DNA of 44,504 bases, from assembly GCA_031278815.1 (NCBI GenBank), contig JAITJS010000034.1:1-44504 (forward strand), read 5' to 3'. Positions 9,571 through 17,807 of the stretch are shown one piece after another. This DNA comes from Treponema sp. Its GTDB lineage: Bacteria; Spirochaetota; Spirochaetia; Treponematales; Breznakiellaceae. Each line of letters begins with the position of its first letter. Position 1 is the first letter of the stretch. The translations under genes and the position numbers were made by a program. The notes beneath the pieces are model-generated. The model had not been told where the DNA came from and did not search any database. It saw only the letters and a program-made list of their open reading frames with translations.

Positions 9571-11037
9571 ATGCGTATTATCATAGTCGGTGCAGGTCTC
9601 GTGGGAACCCAATTAAGTTGCAGCCTCATTGAGGAAAAACATGACGTTTCCCTTATTGAGTCTCATGAAGAGCGTGCCCGCCATGTCTCAAACCGCCTGG
9701 ATTGCCTGGTAGTCCACGATGAAGGGAACAGCCTCAGCGCCTTGGCAGATGCGGGCATTGCCAAAGCCGATGCCTTGGTCTGCGTTACCGGTTCGGATGA
9801 GGTAAACATGCTCATCTGTGGCCTCGCTGCCTCCCGGTATCCGAATCTGCTCAAGATAGCTCGGGTGAGAAACGATGAGTATATACGGCTGAACCGTTCA
9901 GGTGAACGGATCTTGGGTATCGACCGCTTCGTACACCCTGATGTAGAAGCTGCACGTTCTGCCTTAAACGCCATTGAACACGGCGCCATAGGGGATATAC
10001 TCGCCTTTGCCAACACCGCATACCAACTCGGCTCCATTGATATTGCCCCGGGGAGCGCCTTTGACGGACTATCCCTCACGCATTTTCGTTCCCTCATACC
10101 GGGTGAAAGCCTGGTTACCCTCCTGGAACGGCACGGGGAGAGCATACTTCCCAGCGGAGTAACGGTCCTGGGCAAAGGAGACCGCATCCATGTGCTTGCC
10201 AAAGAAAGAGAGCTGCATGAAGCCTTTACCTGCGCCGGTCGCTCTGAAGAGAGCCTCAGAAAAATAGGAATCGTCGGTGGTGGACGGGTGGGGACCCTCA
10301 TCGCCGAAGGCTTGCTCTACCCACAGCAGGATCGCAGTCGGAAAGCGGGCCTTGCCCCTGAAAGCAGTGCTCTTGACCCAGGAAAATCTAAAAAAGGACG
10401 TTCCTTCTTCTCTTTTCTTAAGCGGCTGCTCCCCGCGCGTATGCGGCGTGTGATCATCATTGAGCAGGATTATGGGCTATGCAAGGAACTGGCCGCCCGT
10501 TTCCCTGAGGCCCTCATCCTCAATGAAGACATTTCCGATGAAAGTTTCGTTGCAGAAGAGCGGATCTCTGACCTTGACCTCATCGTAACAGCCACCGGGC
10601 ATCAGGAACTCAACATAATCACCGCGCTCTACCTCAAGTCCCGGGGGGTGCGCCGGGCGGTGGCCCTGGTTAGCGGCGCCGGGTATGGGACCATAGCCCG
10701 GCAGCTTGGGGTTGATGTGGTGATCCCCATGAAATCCGTAGTGGTGGATTCCATCTTCTCCCATCTTATGGGGCCTGGGGTAAAGGGGATTCATCGCATT
10801 GGCGATGGCAACATCGGCATCATTGAGCTTGAAATTGAAAGAGGCGCACCTCTGGCGGATAAGCCTATCACCCTGTTTCGCCTGTCTGCCGGGGGGCTTT
10901 TGCTCTTGGTGAACCGGGGCGGGAACTCCTTCATTCCCAAAGGGGATTACCACTTTCAAGTTGGGGATCACATCATCTTGATCGCTAAAAACGGGAGCGA
11001 AAAGGAAATCGAAAAGCTCTTTGGTACGCCTGTATGA
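9571..11037 (+). CDS. trkA: Trk potassium uptake regulator TrkA (tandem RCK)
   Basis: Cytoplasmic nucleotide-binding gate subunit of a Trk/Ktr potassium transporter, 488 residues. The first Rossmann (RCK-N) domain begins with IIIVGAGLVGTQL at residue 3 and is followed by a TrkA-C domain. A second Rossmann starts with IGIVGGGRVGTLI near 233, then a second TrkA-C domain closes the protein. About 40 extra, basic and Ser-rich residues (near 250-290) separate the glycine motif of the second Rossmann from its next strand (VIIIEQD), an unusual insertion. No ribosome site is visible; the start lies 21 bases after aroA and may rely on that transcript. The membrane partner TrkH is not in the window. 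Confidence 0.9.
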   Translation: MRIIIVGAGLVGTQLSCSLIEEKHDVSLIESHEERARHVSNRLDCLVVHDEGNSLSALADAGIAKADALVCVTGSDEVNMLICGLAASRYPNLLKIARVRNDEYIRLNRSGERILGIDRFVHPDVEAARSALNAIEHGAIGDILAFANTAYQLGSIDIAPGSAFDGLSLTHFRSLIPGESLVTLLERHGESILPSGVTVLGKGDRIHVLAKERELHEAFTCAGRSEESLRKIGIVGGGRVGTLIAEGLLYPQQDRSRKAGLAPESSALDPGKSKKGRSFFSFLKRLLPARMRRVIIIEQDYGLCKELAARFPEALILNEDISDESFVAEERISDLDLIVTATGHQELNIITALYLKSRGVRRAVALVSGAGYGTIARQLGVDVVIPMKSVVVDSIFSHLMGPGVKGIHRIGDGNIGIIELEIERGAPLADKPITLFRLSAGGLLLLVNRGGNSFIPKGDYHFQVGDHIILIAKNGSEKEIEKLFGTPV

Positions 11038-11123
11038 AGGGGGAAACCTGCTTAAGCCCTTGGGGAACCATACTGTCTTATAGCAAATGGCTCCTTTCCT
11101 GAGCGCATGAGCTTGAGCTTACC

Positions 11124-11152
11124 TTGACTAAAAAGACCCCTAATCCTATAGT
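11124..11152 (+). promoter_or_regulatory. luxS promoter
   Basis: TTGACT at 11124-11129, a 17-base spacer and TATAGT at 11147-11152. The start is expected near 11159, giving a leader of about 70 bases. This position also argues against the longer in-frame ORF that would begin at 11124. Confidence 0.7.
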
Positions 11153-11228
11153 TGCAAGCGTTAGATACTGGTTGCCGTCGGAACTGGGCGTAAGTTCACA
11201 ATTTGTATATGGAATAGGAGAGCTTAGT

Positions 11229-11705
11229 ATGGAAAAGATTGCCAGTTTTCAAGTGGATCATCTTCGCTTAAAACCGGGGGTGTTTGTTTCTCGCAAAGAT
11301 CGGTTCGGGGTTTTAGTTCTCACCACCTTTGATCTCCGCTTTAAGGAGCCGAATAAGGAGCCAGTGATAGATATGCCAGCCTTACATACTATTGAACACC
11401 TGGGCGCCACCTTTCTTCGTTCTCATAAAGCCTGGGGGAACCGGGTGGTATACTTTGGCCCTATGGGATGCCGAACCGGTTTTTATCTCATTCTGGAAGG
11501 GGATTGGGGTTCTGCAGAGATACTTCCCTTGCTGCAAGAAATGGTGCATTGGATCCTCAGGTTTGAGGGAGCCATTCCTGGAGCTGCTCCGGCAGAATGT
11601 GGAAACTGGCAGGAACAAAACCTGGATATGGCCAAATGGGAAGTTCGGCGCTACGCGGTCATTGTGGAGCATCCGGCTCCGGAAAATCTCAAGTATCCAG
11701 AATAA
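11229..11705 (+). CDS. luxS: S-ribosylhomocysteine lyase LuxS (AI-2 synthesis)
   Basis: Cleaves S-ribosylhomocysteine to homocysteine and DPD, the precursor of autoinducer-2. The protein has 158 residues, the normal length. The metal site motif HTIEH is at 53-57 (H53, H57 with catalytic E56), GPMGCRTGFY holds C81, and the third metal ligand is C124 in PAECGNW, matching the family pattern. An AGGAG ribosome site precedes the ATG at 11229 by about 8 bases. Its own promoter lies at 11124-11152. The enzyme upstream in the same pathway, MtnN, is encoded separately at 21365-22075. Confidence 0.97.
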   Translation: MEKIASFQVDHLRLKPGVFVSRKDRFGVLVLTTFDLRFKEPNKEPVIDMPALHTIEHLGATFLRSHKAWGNRVVYFGPMGCRTGFYLILEGDWGSAEILPLLQEMVHWILRFEGAIPGAAPAECGNWQEQNLDMAKWEVRRYAVIVEHPAPENLKYPE

Positions 11706-12016
11706 GAGTCTGACCATGAGGGCCTTTCAAATGCAGCAGTTGTTGTAGGCGGCTAATTTATTACAAAAATAGTAATATTTAAGCCTAAACCCTTGACCCT
11801 CAGGGGAAATTTGGGTACCTTAAAAGTACTGGTGATACGGTATTATATGCCTTTTCATCACCGACATACAAAGTGTTTTGCTGTTAGCATCTCAGTTGAA
11901 TAATAACCGTATTATCAGTTTGCCTCCCGGGTTTCCTCACCTCCTTTTCCCGGGGGGTTTTATTTTTTACGAATGGGTATGGCGCCGGCGTATGCCGGGC
12001 AAGGGGCAGTATTACT
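11706..12016. other. luxS-acylphosphatase intergenic region
   Basis: No gene is visible. It contains an imperfect AT-rich inverted repeat just after luxS (arms at about 11751-11764 and 11772-11785, 11 of 14 positions match) and an intrinsic terminator near its right end. The rest shows nothing I can name. Confidence 0.4.
11923..11968 (+). terminator. Intrinsic terminator downstream of luxS
   Basis: Nine-base-pair stem CCTCCCGGG (11923-11931) with CCCGGGGGG (11949-11957), one G-T pair, 17-base loop, then TTTTATTTTTT. It lies 218 bases beyond the luxS stop and 48 before the acylphosphatase start. Confidence 0.7.
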
Positions 12017-12322
12017 ATGAAGTCGGCGGATGAAACCAAAGTAATGGGGGCAGTTGCTTTCTCGGCCCTTATTCGAGGCCGGGTCCAGGGGGTCGGATTT
12101 CGGTATTCCACCATCCATGAGGCCCGGCGTCTAGGTCTTTCAGGATGGGTACGGAATAGAAGCGATGGGGCGGTGGAGGTCTGGTCTGAAGGGCCTTTGG
12201 AAAAACAGACCTCTTTTCTTACCTGGCTTCACCGGGGACCGCCCGGTGCTCGGGTGGATTCGTTCTGTTATAAACCCCGCACACCCACCGGTAACTACCA
12301 AACCTTCTCAATCCAATGGTAA
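12017..12322 (+). CDS. acyP: Acylphosphatase
   Basis: Small cytoplasmic hydrolase of acyl phosphates such as carbamoyl phosphate. The 101-residue protein has the signature RGRVQGVGFRYS near 19-30, with the catalytic Arg (VGFR), and GWVRNRSDGAVEV near 47-59 with the catalytic Asn. The ATG at 12017 is used here; a second ATG at 12044 would remove nine residues but has a weaker upstream site. It stands alone between a terminator and a convergent glycosidase gene. Confidence 0.92.
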   Translation: MKSADETKVMGAVAFSALIRGRVQGVGFRYSTIHEARRLGLSGWVRNRSDGAVEVWSEGPLEKQTSFLTWLHRGPPGARVDSFCYKPRTPTGNYQTFSIQW

Positions 12323-12330
12323 GCAGCAGC

Positions 12331-12440
12331 CTATTCCTTGGTCAAACTCCCCAAGGACAAACGGTTTTTGATAATAGCAAACAGGGGGTTATCCTGCTGG
12401 GGAAGGGGCGGGGTTTCACCTCGTTCCACAGCCTGCCAGG
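12331..12440 (-). pseudogene. Out-of-frame C-terminal tail of the GH5 gene
   Basis: Reading minus strand in the shifted frame yields WQAVERGETPPLPQQDNPLF, a natural continuation of the GH5 enzyme after PWAY. Removing one of the two C bases in TTACCTGG (plus-strand GG at 12439-12440) joins them. The frame ends at 12331. It could be a real one-base insertion or a sequencing error. Confidence 0.65.
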
Positions 12441-13558
12441 TAAGCCCAGGGGAGGCCCCTGGTACCCAGCTCATAGTCGTACCCATCCCATCCATCTTCC
12501 CTAAAGGCATAAAAGGCCCAATGGTAAGCCCTTGCTTCAAACAATGAAACTAGGTCCTCCAGATAGGCTGCTACTCCAGGATTTCTCCGCATACAGCCGA
12601 ATTCAGCTACCACGATCCGGTTTGGAGGAATACCCTGAACCGCTATCCAGTCTTCAAAAGGTGCAAAATACCGGATGAGGGTAGGTTTATCCCAGTGGAT
12701 AGGGGTACCTCCAAAGGGTATGGGTCCCGGATAGGAATAGATACCCCCGTGCCGGAAATTACTGTTGGCAGTAAAGCCATAAGGTTCGTACATGTGCACC
12801 GCATAGAGTATCTTGGAATCTTCAAGCCTGCCGGGCCAACCCGCATAACTGGGAGGCTGGGCATAGAATCCCGATTCCACCATGATGGGGGTCTTCTTAT
12901 CGACCTTTCTTATCCCTGCTATGATTCGATTATAAAAATCATAGAGGTCCCGGGGGGTATGCTTATACTGACCATACCACCGGGAAAATCGTTGGGCATC
13001 CCCTACCGCGGTCTGTTCTTGAATAGCCGTTCCCAGCTCAGGACAGGGCTCGTTGAGAATATTATAGGCCACAATACAGGCATACCCTTGTAATGCCTGG
13101 GCTAAATCCACCCAAAACCGGATGGCCATTTCCTGATACCGGTACGCTTCCCAAAGCCGCGAATCGTAGCGCTGATTATTGTGTTGGCGCCAACGGCATC
13201 CCGGCAAGGAGAGCGGAGTCAGGACCACCCTGATTCCCTGGGCATCAGCCCAGCAGAGGACTTCTTGTAATCGCTGTAGATCCTTGGGAACCAGGCCCTG
13301 GTAATTACCGGTGTCCCCCACCAGGAAATCCTGGGCTTCGGTATCCCACTTGTCGTAGGCCAAACGGACCCATTGAATGGATAGGGCTGCGGCGGCTTGA
13401 AACCATTCCTGGGTAGGCACTTCGTTCATGTTGTTGGCCCCTCGCCGAACCTGGGAGTCCCAAAAGGCTATTTTCTCCTCCCCATAGACCGAAACCAGGC
13501 ATAAAAGTCCGCAAATACCCATGAAGCGCCTTTTCATCCTCATCTTTTCCTCATTCAT
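12416..13558 (-). CDS. Secreted glycoside hydrolase family 5 (cellulase-like), 3' frameshifted
   Basis: Retaining beta-glycanase, probably exported. The start is either the ATG at 13558 or, better, the one at 13543, which follows a GAGG-containing site and gives a signal peptide of the form MRMKRR-FMGICGLLCLVSVYG. GH5 hallmarks are the acid/base in YNILNEPCPE and the nucleophile Glu in IVVAEFGC, with VHMYEPYGF between. The protein is 380 residues in this frame, ending GLPWAYLAGCGTR. The expected family-like tail lies one base out of frame downstream (12331-12440), so the last roughly 35 residues are lost or altered. Both catalytic Glu residues are upstream of the shift. A substrate cannot be assigned. 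Confidence 0.85.
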   Translation of the reverse strand: MNEEKMRMKRRFMGICGLLCLVSVYGEEKIAFWDSQVRRGANNMNEVPTQEWFQAAAALSIQWVRLAYDKWDTEAQDFLVGDTGNYQGLVPKDLQRLQEVLCWADAQGIRVVLTPLSLPGCRWRQHNNQRYDSRLWEAYRYQEMAIRFWVDLAQALQGYACIVAYNILNEPCPELGTAIQEQTAVGDAQRFSRWYGQYKHTPRDLYDFYNRIIAGIRKVDKKTPIMVESGFYAQPPSYAGWPGRLEDSKILYAVHMYEPYGFTANSNFRHGGIYSYPGPIPFGGTPIHWDKPTLIRYFAPFEDWIAVQGIPPNRIVVAEFGCMRRNPGVAAYLEDLVSLFEARAYHWAFYAFREDGWDGYDYELGTRGLPWAYLAGCGTR

Positions 13559-13603
13559 CCATAGGATTCTACGCTTAAAGGGTATGCAGCGTATACCCAG
13601 GGG

Positions 13604-13631
13604 AGTATACTTTTTATTGGAATCTTTTCAA
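13604..13631 (-). promoter_or_regulatory. Promoter of the GH5 gene
   Basis: On the minus strand TTGAAA (13626-13631), a 16-base spacer and TATACT (13604-13609), about 50-60 bases before the likely start codons. Confidence 0.6.
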
Positions 13632-13755
13632 GAAAGCCTATAGCCTTCAGTGGTCCCCGCCTATATAGAACCGAGACTACCATCGTAAGTTCCGCTCCCC
13701 TCTACAGATGCTCCTTCATTGTGCCGATAGAGAAAAGGAGCATGGTTAAGAAAAA

Positions 13756-14253
13756 ATGGGTTTTGTAAAGTCATTGAGTATGATTTTATGCTTGCATGGT
13801 TGTTTTCTTGTTCCCCTTTCCGGTGCAACCATAACCTTTCTGGTTATAGAGACCGGACTGCCTGTGAACAGGCCGGTGCAGGAATTTTCAAGGCTCTGGG
13901 AAAGCACGTTAATGGATGTATTTTTTGATGCAGGTCATATCGTAAGTAATGCTCCTATTATGCAGCTCAAGGCTATATCCAAAGGAGTATTCCCCGATGA
14001 AGCCCAAGGGGAGCTCAAGGTGGCCATCGCAGGGGGATCTGACTTTTTTATCCTGGCCTTGCTGGAGTATCAGGATATGACCGAGGGCGCTCCCCAAAGA
14101 CCTCAATTGATTTCCCTTAAGCTTTTTAGTACCAAGCCTTATCGCTGTGTGGTGGAACAGCAATACCAAAAAGCCATAAGCATATCTGGAGCTGAAGAAC
14201 TACGTGAGGTTAAAAAAGCAGCCCGGACCTTCCTGGTTCACCTAGGAAGATGA
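13756..14253 (+). CDS. Unidentified secreted protein
   Basis: 165 residues with an N-terminal hydrophobic segment typical of a signal peptide (SMILCLHGCFLVPLSGA, cleavage likely after GA). I do not recognise a family; the mature part is a mixed alpha/beta sequence with FFILALLEYQDM in the centre. The start is uncertain: AAGGAG at 13735-13740 sits only one base before an ATG at 13742 in another frame and 15 bases before the ATG used here. One extra A in the A6 run at 13751-13756 would fuse MVKKK to this frame. It precedes the SPOR protein gene on the same strand by about 95 bases and may belong with it in envelope function. Confidence 0.7.
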   Translation: MGFVKSLSMILCLHGCFLVPLSGATITFLVIETGLPVNRPVQEFSRLWESTLMDVFFDAGHIVSNAPIMQLKAISKGVFPDEAQGELKVAIAGGSDFFILALLEYQDMTEGAPQRPQLISLKLFSTKPYRCVVEQQYQKAISISGAEELREVKKAARTFLVHLGR

Positions 14254-14348
14254 TGAGAGCGTAGCTTGGGTGTATTGTTTGAAATCCCAGGTATGACTCT
14301 ATGCCAGAATATTATAGTTTAAAGATACCTTGAAGGATGGGTATACCT

Positions 14349-15968
14349 ATGCAATATATGAAAAGAAAGCGGTTTCTGGGGTGTATTATAACCGCCTGTA
14401 TCCTAGTACTTAACGGATCTGAATGGGAAGGAAGCATCTGGGAAGGCAATGCGGTGGTAGCTCCTAATGGGGACCTGCCTGCAGAAGGACTCTACGTGGC
14501 TACCAATGTATTCCCCCGGAATACGGTGGTGTATATTACCAATCTTGAAACAGAAAAAACCATTCCCGTTACGGTTGCTGCCAGTTTAAACAACCCAGGG
14601 CTCTTGATTGCCCTTACCAGGGAAGCTGCAGAGGCTATAGGCATGCCCATAGGTGCCCTGGGAAGAATCAAGATGATACAGCCTACAGACCCGGAAGCGT
14701 TCTCTAAATATCTTGCGCAGATTGCTCAAAATAAAGCGCGTGTAGCTTCTGATGAAGCCCTTCAAAGTAGCGGTCAGGGAGAAGGTACTGGTGATAGCAC
14801 CCTGCCTGAAAAGCCTTCCCCCGTTTCTGAAGATCCAAGTTCCATCGGATCTTCACCTCCTTATACAGGACCCAAAGAAGATGCCTCTCCCAAGGATGCG
14901 ATCGGGATCCCCGATGCCTATAAACCCGGTGCCCCTTCAGAATTCAGGATGGATGAAAGAACCAATCCGGATCCGGAGATACTGGTGCTGCATACGGCAG
15001 AACCAGTATCTCCGGGAATGAATCACCCTGATGTAACCGCCTTTCCTGAAACTGCTGAAGAGCCCAGGGTACACATCAATGATAAACCAGAAGAACGACT
15101 GGAACAGATGGAAACCTATTTGCCTGACTCCGTAAATACCAAGGGGTCTGAATCCGGGGGTATAGCGGAAGCATCGGGCAGCGCCCGAGGGGAAGAAATA
15201 TCCTTAAGCCTTCCCCCTCAAGAAAGGGGAGATCTGGCCGAAGAAACCGAAGCCGCCGATAATGGGGCCCTCACCATAGGGGAAAAACCCGCCTTGGAAG
15301 AAAGCTTCGTAACTCCCCAAACCAATGTGCCTCTCCAAATCTCCTCTGTTGCCACAGAGGATACGTCCCTTAATATGCTTGAAAAGCCGAATACTGAAGA
15401 AGTAGCAAATTTGAAGGAGACTGAGGTTCTTGAAGGGCCTCGGTATAATACGGAGGAATACCCATACAGCCTGAGGCTGACTCCCGCAGAAGAACGGCCT
15501 CCTATAGACAGGGAAACTATCAAGCTTCCGGCAGAAGCGGAAATAGCTTCCATTGATAATGCCTCCCCGCAAGACCGAAGTATCGATCCCAACTCCATAG
15601 TCAATGCCATTGCCCTTCCCGAGGCGGATTCCTCCGAAAGTCGGGAATTAGCACCCATCATACCCTCCATCCCACCCTCAGCCCGTAGCGCTGGGTCCCC
15701 GCTTACGTTTTCGGTTCCCATGATCCGCCGCTTGGAAAAGGGTAAGTATTATCTCCAATTAAGAGCCTACCATAGAGCCGAACTCGTAGAACCGGAGTTA
15801 TCTAGGATAGGAACTTCCTATCCCTTAACCATCGAAAATTCCGGGAGTCCGGACCAGCCCCTGTATCGGATTTTATTGGGTCCTATGAATCAGGGAGAGA
15901 GCGGCGCCCTTTTGCAACGTTTCCGGGGTATTGGATACCACGATGCCTTTTTACGATTCGGGACCTAG
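14349..15968 (+). CDS. SPOR-domain envelope protein with RlpA-like N-terminal domain
   Basis: About 539 residues. The order is a signal peptide (KRKRFLGCIITACILVLNGS) and a double-psi-barrel/RlpA-like stretch (GLYVATNVFPRNTVVYITNL to GLLIALTREAAEAIG) at roughly 40-110. A long acidic, Pro/Glu/Ser-rich low-complexity region spans about 140-440, and a C-terminal SPOR-like repeat (KGKYYLQLRAYHRAELVE to YRILLGPMNQGE) covers about 460-540. SPOR domains bind denuded peptidoglycan at division sites, so a septal or cell-wall role is likely. I chose the ATG at 14349 because AAGGA lies 11 bases upstream; the in-frame ATG at 14337 overlaps that site. Catalytic residues of RlpA lytic transglycosylases were not recognised. 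Confidence 0.8.
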   Translation: MQYMKRKRFLGCIITACILVLNGSEWEGSIWEGNAVVAPNGDLPAEGLYVATNVFPRNTVVYITNLETEKTIPVTVAASLNNPGLLIALTREAAEAIGMPIGALGRIKMIQPTDPEAFSKYLAQIAQNKARVASDEALQSSGQGEGTGDSTLPEKPSPVSEDPSSIGSSPPYTGPKEDASPKDAIGIPDAYKPGAPSEFRMDERTNPDPEILVLHTAEPVSPGMNHPDVTAFPETAEEPRVHINDKPEERLEQMETYLPDSVNTKGSESGGIAEASGSARGEEISLSLPPQERGDLAEETEAADNGALTIGEKPALEESFVTPQTNVPLQISSVATEDTSLNMLEKPNTEEVANLKETEVLEGPRYNTEEYPYSLRLTPAEERPPIDRETIKLPAEAEIASIDNASPQDRSIDPNSIVNAIALPEADSSESRELAPIIPSIPPSARSAGSPLTFSVPMIRRLEKGKYYLQLRAYHRAELVEPELSRIGTSYPLTIENSGSPDQPLYRILLGPMNQGESGALLQRFRGIGYHDAFLRFGT

Positions 15969-16430
15969 GAAGGGCTGATTGATAACCGAACATACCCCAG
16001 GGTTTCCTTAAACCTACCGGGCCAGCCTCCGTCTATTGCGTGGATGTATCCCCGAACTTTCGGGGATTGACAGCACCGTTGTTGGCGCATCACCACTGCC
16101 ATACAGGGGCTTTACCCCTCTGGAACAGGAACTGGCGGCCTTCAACGCAAGCTTCAGGGGTGGCAGCAGAAACACCCAGTTTTTCCGCTGCCTGAGTTGC
16201 GCTCCGCCTCCCCTGATCCAGGTCTACTCGGAATGTCCGTATTGCATACTGCCAGGTCAGCGTGGGGGAAGACGGCATCAGGGAGAATAAACGCACCGCC
16301 CATGTTCTGGTCCAGCATTGCACGGTCCGGGACGGCCACGGCAGTATCGTCATAGGCAGTGAAACCGCTATACCGCTCCCTGCACCCGTGTGCCCACTGC
16401 AGGTGTGCTGACACAAAAACCTGAATTCGC
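15969..16430 (-). pseudogene. Unidentified minus-strand gene remnant
   Basis: No intact gene fits this gap. On the minus strand two overlapping frames look protein-like in succession: 16414-16154 (contains DRAMLDQNMGGAFILPDAVF) and then 16300-16090 (contains TPEACVEGRQFLFQRGKAPV), suggesting a gene broken by a frameshift. I could not assign a family. The plus strand has a perfect 8-bp hairpin ATCCCCGA/TCGGGGAT at 16048-16067 with no T-run. The 3' end of the remnant shares a 22-base motif with the 3' side of glyQS. Confidence 0.35.
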
Positions 16431-16436
16431 TATAAT
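16408..16436 (+). promoter_or_regulatory. Promoter of the PHP-SDR-kinase cluster
   Basis: CTGACA (16408-16413), a 17-base spacer and TATAAT (16431-16436). The ATG at 16446 is only nine bases beyond the -10 box, so the transcript would start at about 16443, within or after the AGGAG at 16438-16442. Confidence 0.65.
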
Positions 16437-16445
16437 TAGGAGTAC

Positions 16446-17807
16446 ATGCATTACCAGGTAATCAACAACCCCACGATTCCAGGGGCAGCGAGGCTTTCCG
16501 CACTCCAAGCAGGACGAGCGGAAGCGTGGGACCCTGGGAACACCACCGGGGAAATTAATAACCATATCCATACTATTTATAGTTTTAGCCCCTATACCCC
16601 CAGTATGGCCGCCTTAAAGGCTAGGGAGGCGGGACTCGAAGCCGCAGGATCGGTGGATCATGATTCCCTTGCCGCAGCAGAAGAGATGCTTCGCGCCTGT
16701 GCCATCCTGGGTATCGGGGGCTGTGTGGGGTTTGAGGTCCGGGTCAGCCTCACCCAAGGCCCTACAGGGCCCAGTCCTTTTGCCCAGCGCAAGATCAACA
16801 ACCCTGATTCAGTGGGGATCCTGTACATGACCGTCCAGGGGATACCTACGCCCCAGTTTGCCGCGGTGGAGGAATTCCTCAAGCCCATCCGGGCGGCCCG
16901 GATCCTCCGGACCCAGACCATGACCGAAGCCGCCAATACCCTGCTTACAGAACAAGGCTTTGAGGAACTTGATTTTACCCAGGATATTCTGGAGCAATCC
17001 CAATATGCTGCGGGAGGAACCATCACGGAACGGCATCTTTTGGCGGCAGTGGCCGGTAAGATCCTGCAACGCTACGGGAAAGGCCCCGGCTTAGTGCAGG
17101 GCATTAAGACCACCTTAGGGGTGGTACCGGGGCCAAAAATCCAGGGGTTCCTGGCAGATCCTGCAAATCCCCATTACCGCTATGATCTCTTGGGGGTGCT
17201 CAAATCCACCTTGCTTCCCCGGATCTTTATACAGCCCCAGGAACAAGAATGTATCCCTGCTCAAATCGTGGTGGACTTTGCCCGTTCCATTGGGGCGATT
17301 CCCGCGTATGCCTATCTGGGGGATGTGGGCGACTCCCCTACAGGAGACAAACAAGCAGAAGCCTTCGAGGATTCCTATCTGGAAGCCCTCTTTGAGGTAT
17401 TAGCCTGTATGGGGTATCAGGGGATTAGCTATATGCCTCCCCGGAATACCCCGGAGCAACTTCGGCGGGTTCGGGATTTATGTACTGCCTGGGGTTTCAT
17501 GGAAATTTCCGGGGTGGATATCAACGGTTCCCGTCAATCCTTTACCTGCCCCGAAGTGGTCAGCCCTCCATTCCATCACTTGGTGGATACCACTTGGGCC
17601 CTCATTGCCCATGAACGGCTTGGCTCAGTGGATCCCCGGTGGGGCCTCTTTTCCCCGGAAAATCCCCTGGCTGGAGAGTCCTTGGCATCACGACTTAAGA
17701 CCTACGCGGCTGCTGGAAGAGCCCTGGATCTCCATCACCCTGAAGCATCCGCATTACACATAGCAGAGAACCTAGTACATGGGAGGATTGTATATGGAAA
17801 AGACTGA
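16446..17807 (+). CDS. PHP-domain metal-dependent phosphoesterase-like protein
   Basis: 453-residue protein with a PHP domain at its N-terminal side: the metal motif HIH (H40, H42) in NNHIHTIYSFSPYTPSM and VDHDS near 71-75, with FEV near 100. PHP proteins are metal-dependent hydrolases acting on phosphoesters. The second half has no motif I can name. It begins a cluster whose next genes are an SDR dehydrogenase (14-base overlap) and an FGGY sugar kinase, so a role in sugar-phosphate metabolism is inferred rather than shown. AGGAG precedes the ATG by three bases. Confidence 0.75.
   Translation: MHYQVINNPTIPGAARLSALQAGRAEAWDPGNTTGEINNHIHTIYSFSPYTPSMAALKAREAGLEAAGSVDHDSLAAAEEMLRACAILGIGGCVGFEVRVSLTQGPTGPSPFAQRKINNPDSVGILYMTVQGIPTPQFAAVEEFLKPIRAARILRTQTMTEAANTLLTEQGFEELDFTQDILEQSQYAAGGTITERHLLAAVAGKILQRYGKGPGLVQGIKTTLGVVPGPKIQGFLADPANPHYRYDLLGVLKSTLLPRIFIQPQEQECIPAQIVVDFARSIGAIPAYAYLGDVGDSPTGDKQAEAFEDSYLEALFEVLACMGYQGISYMPPRNTPEQLRRVRDLCTAWGFMEISGVDINGSRQSFTCPEVVSPPFHHLVDTTWALIAHERLGSVDPRWGLFSPENPLAGESLASRLKTYAAAGRALDLHHPEASALHIAENLVHGRIVYGKD

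Noticed and set aside
11124-11228. N-terminal extension of luxS by 35 residues
   Set aside because: It would start inside the luxS promoter, lacks a ribosome site, and LuxS proteins start near the ATG at 11229.
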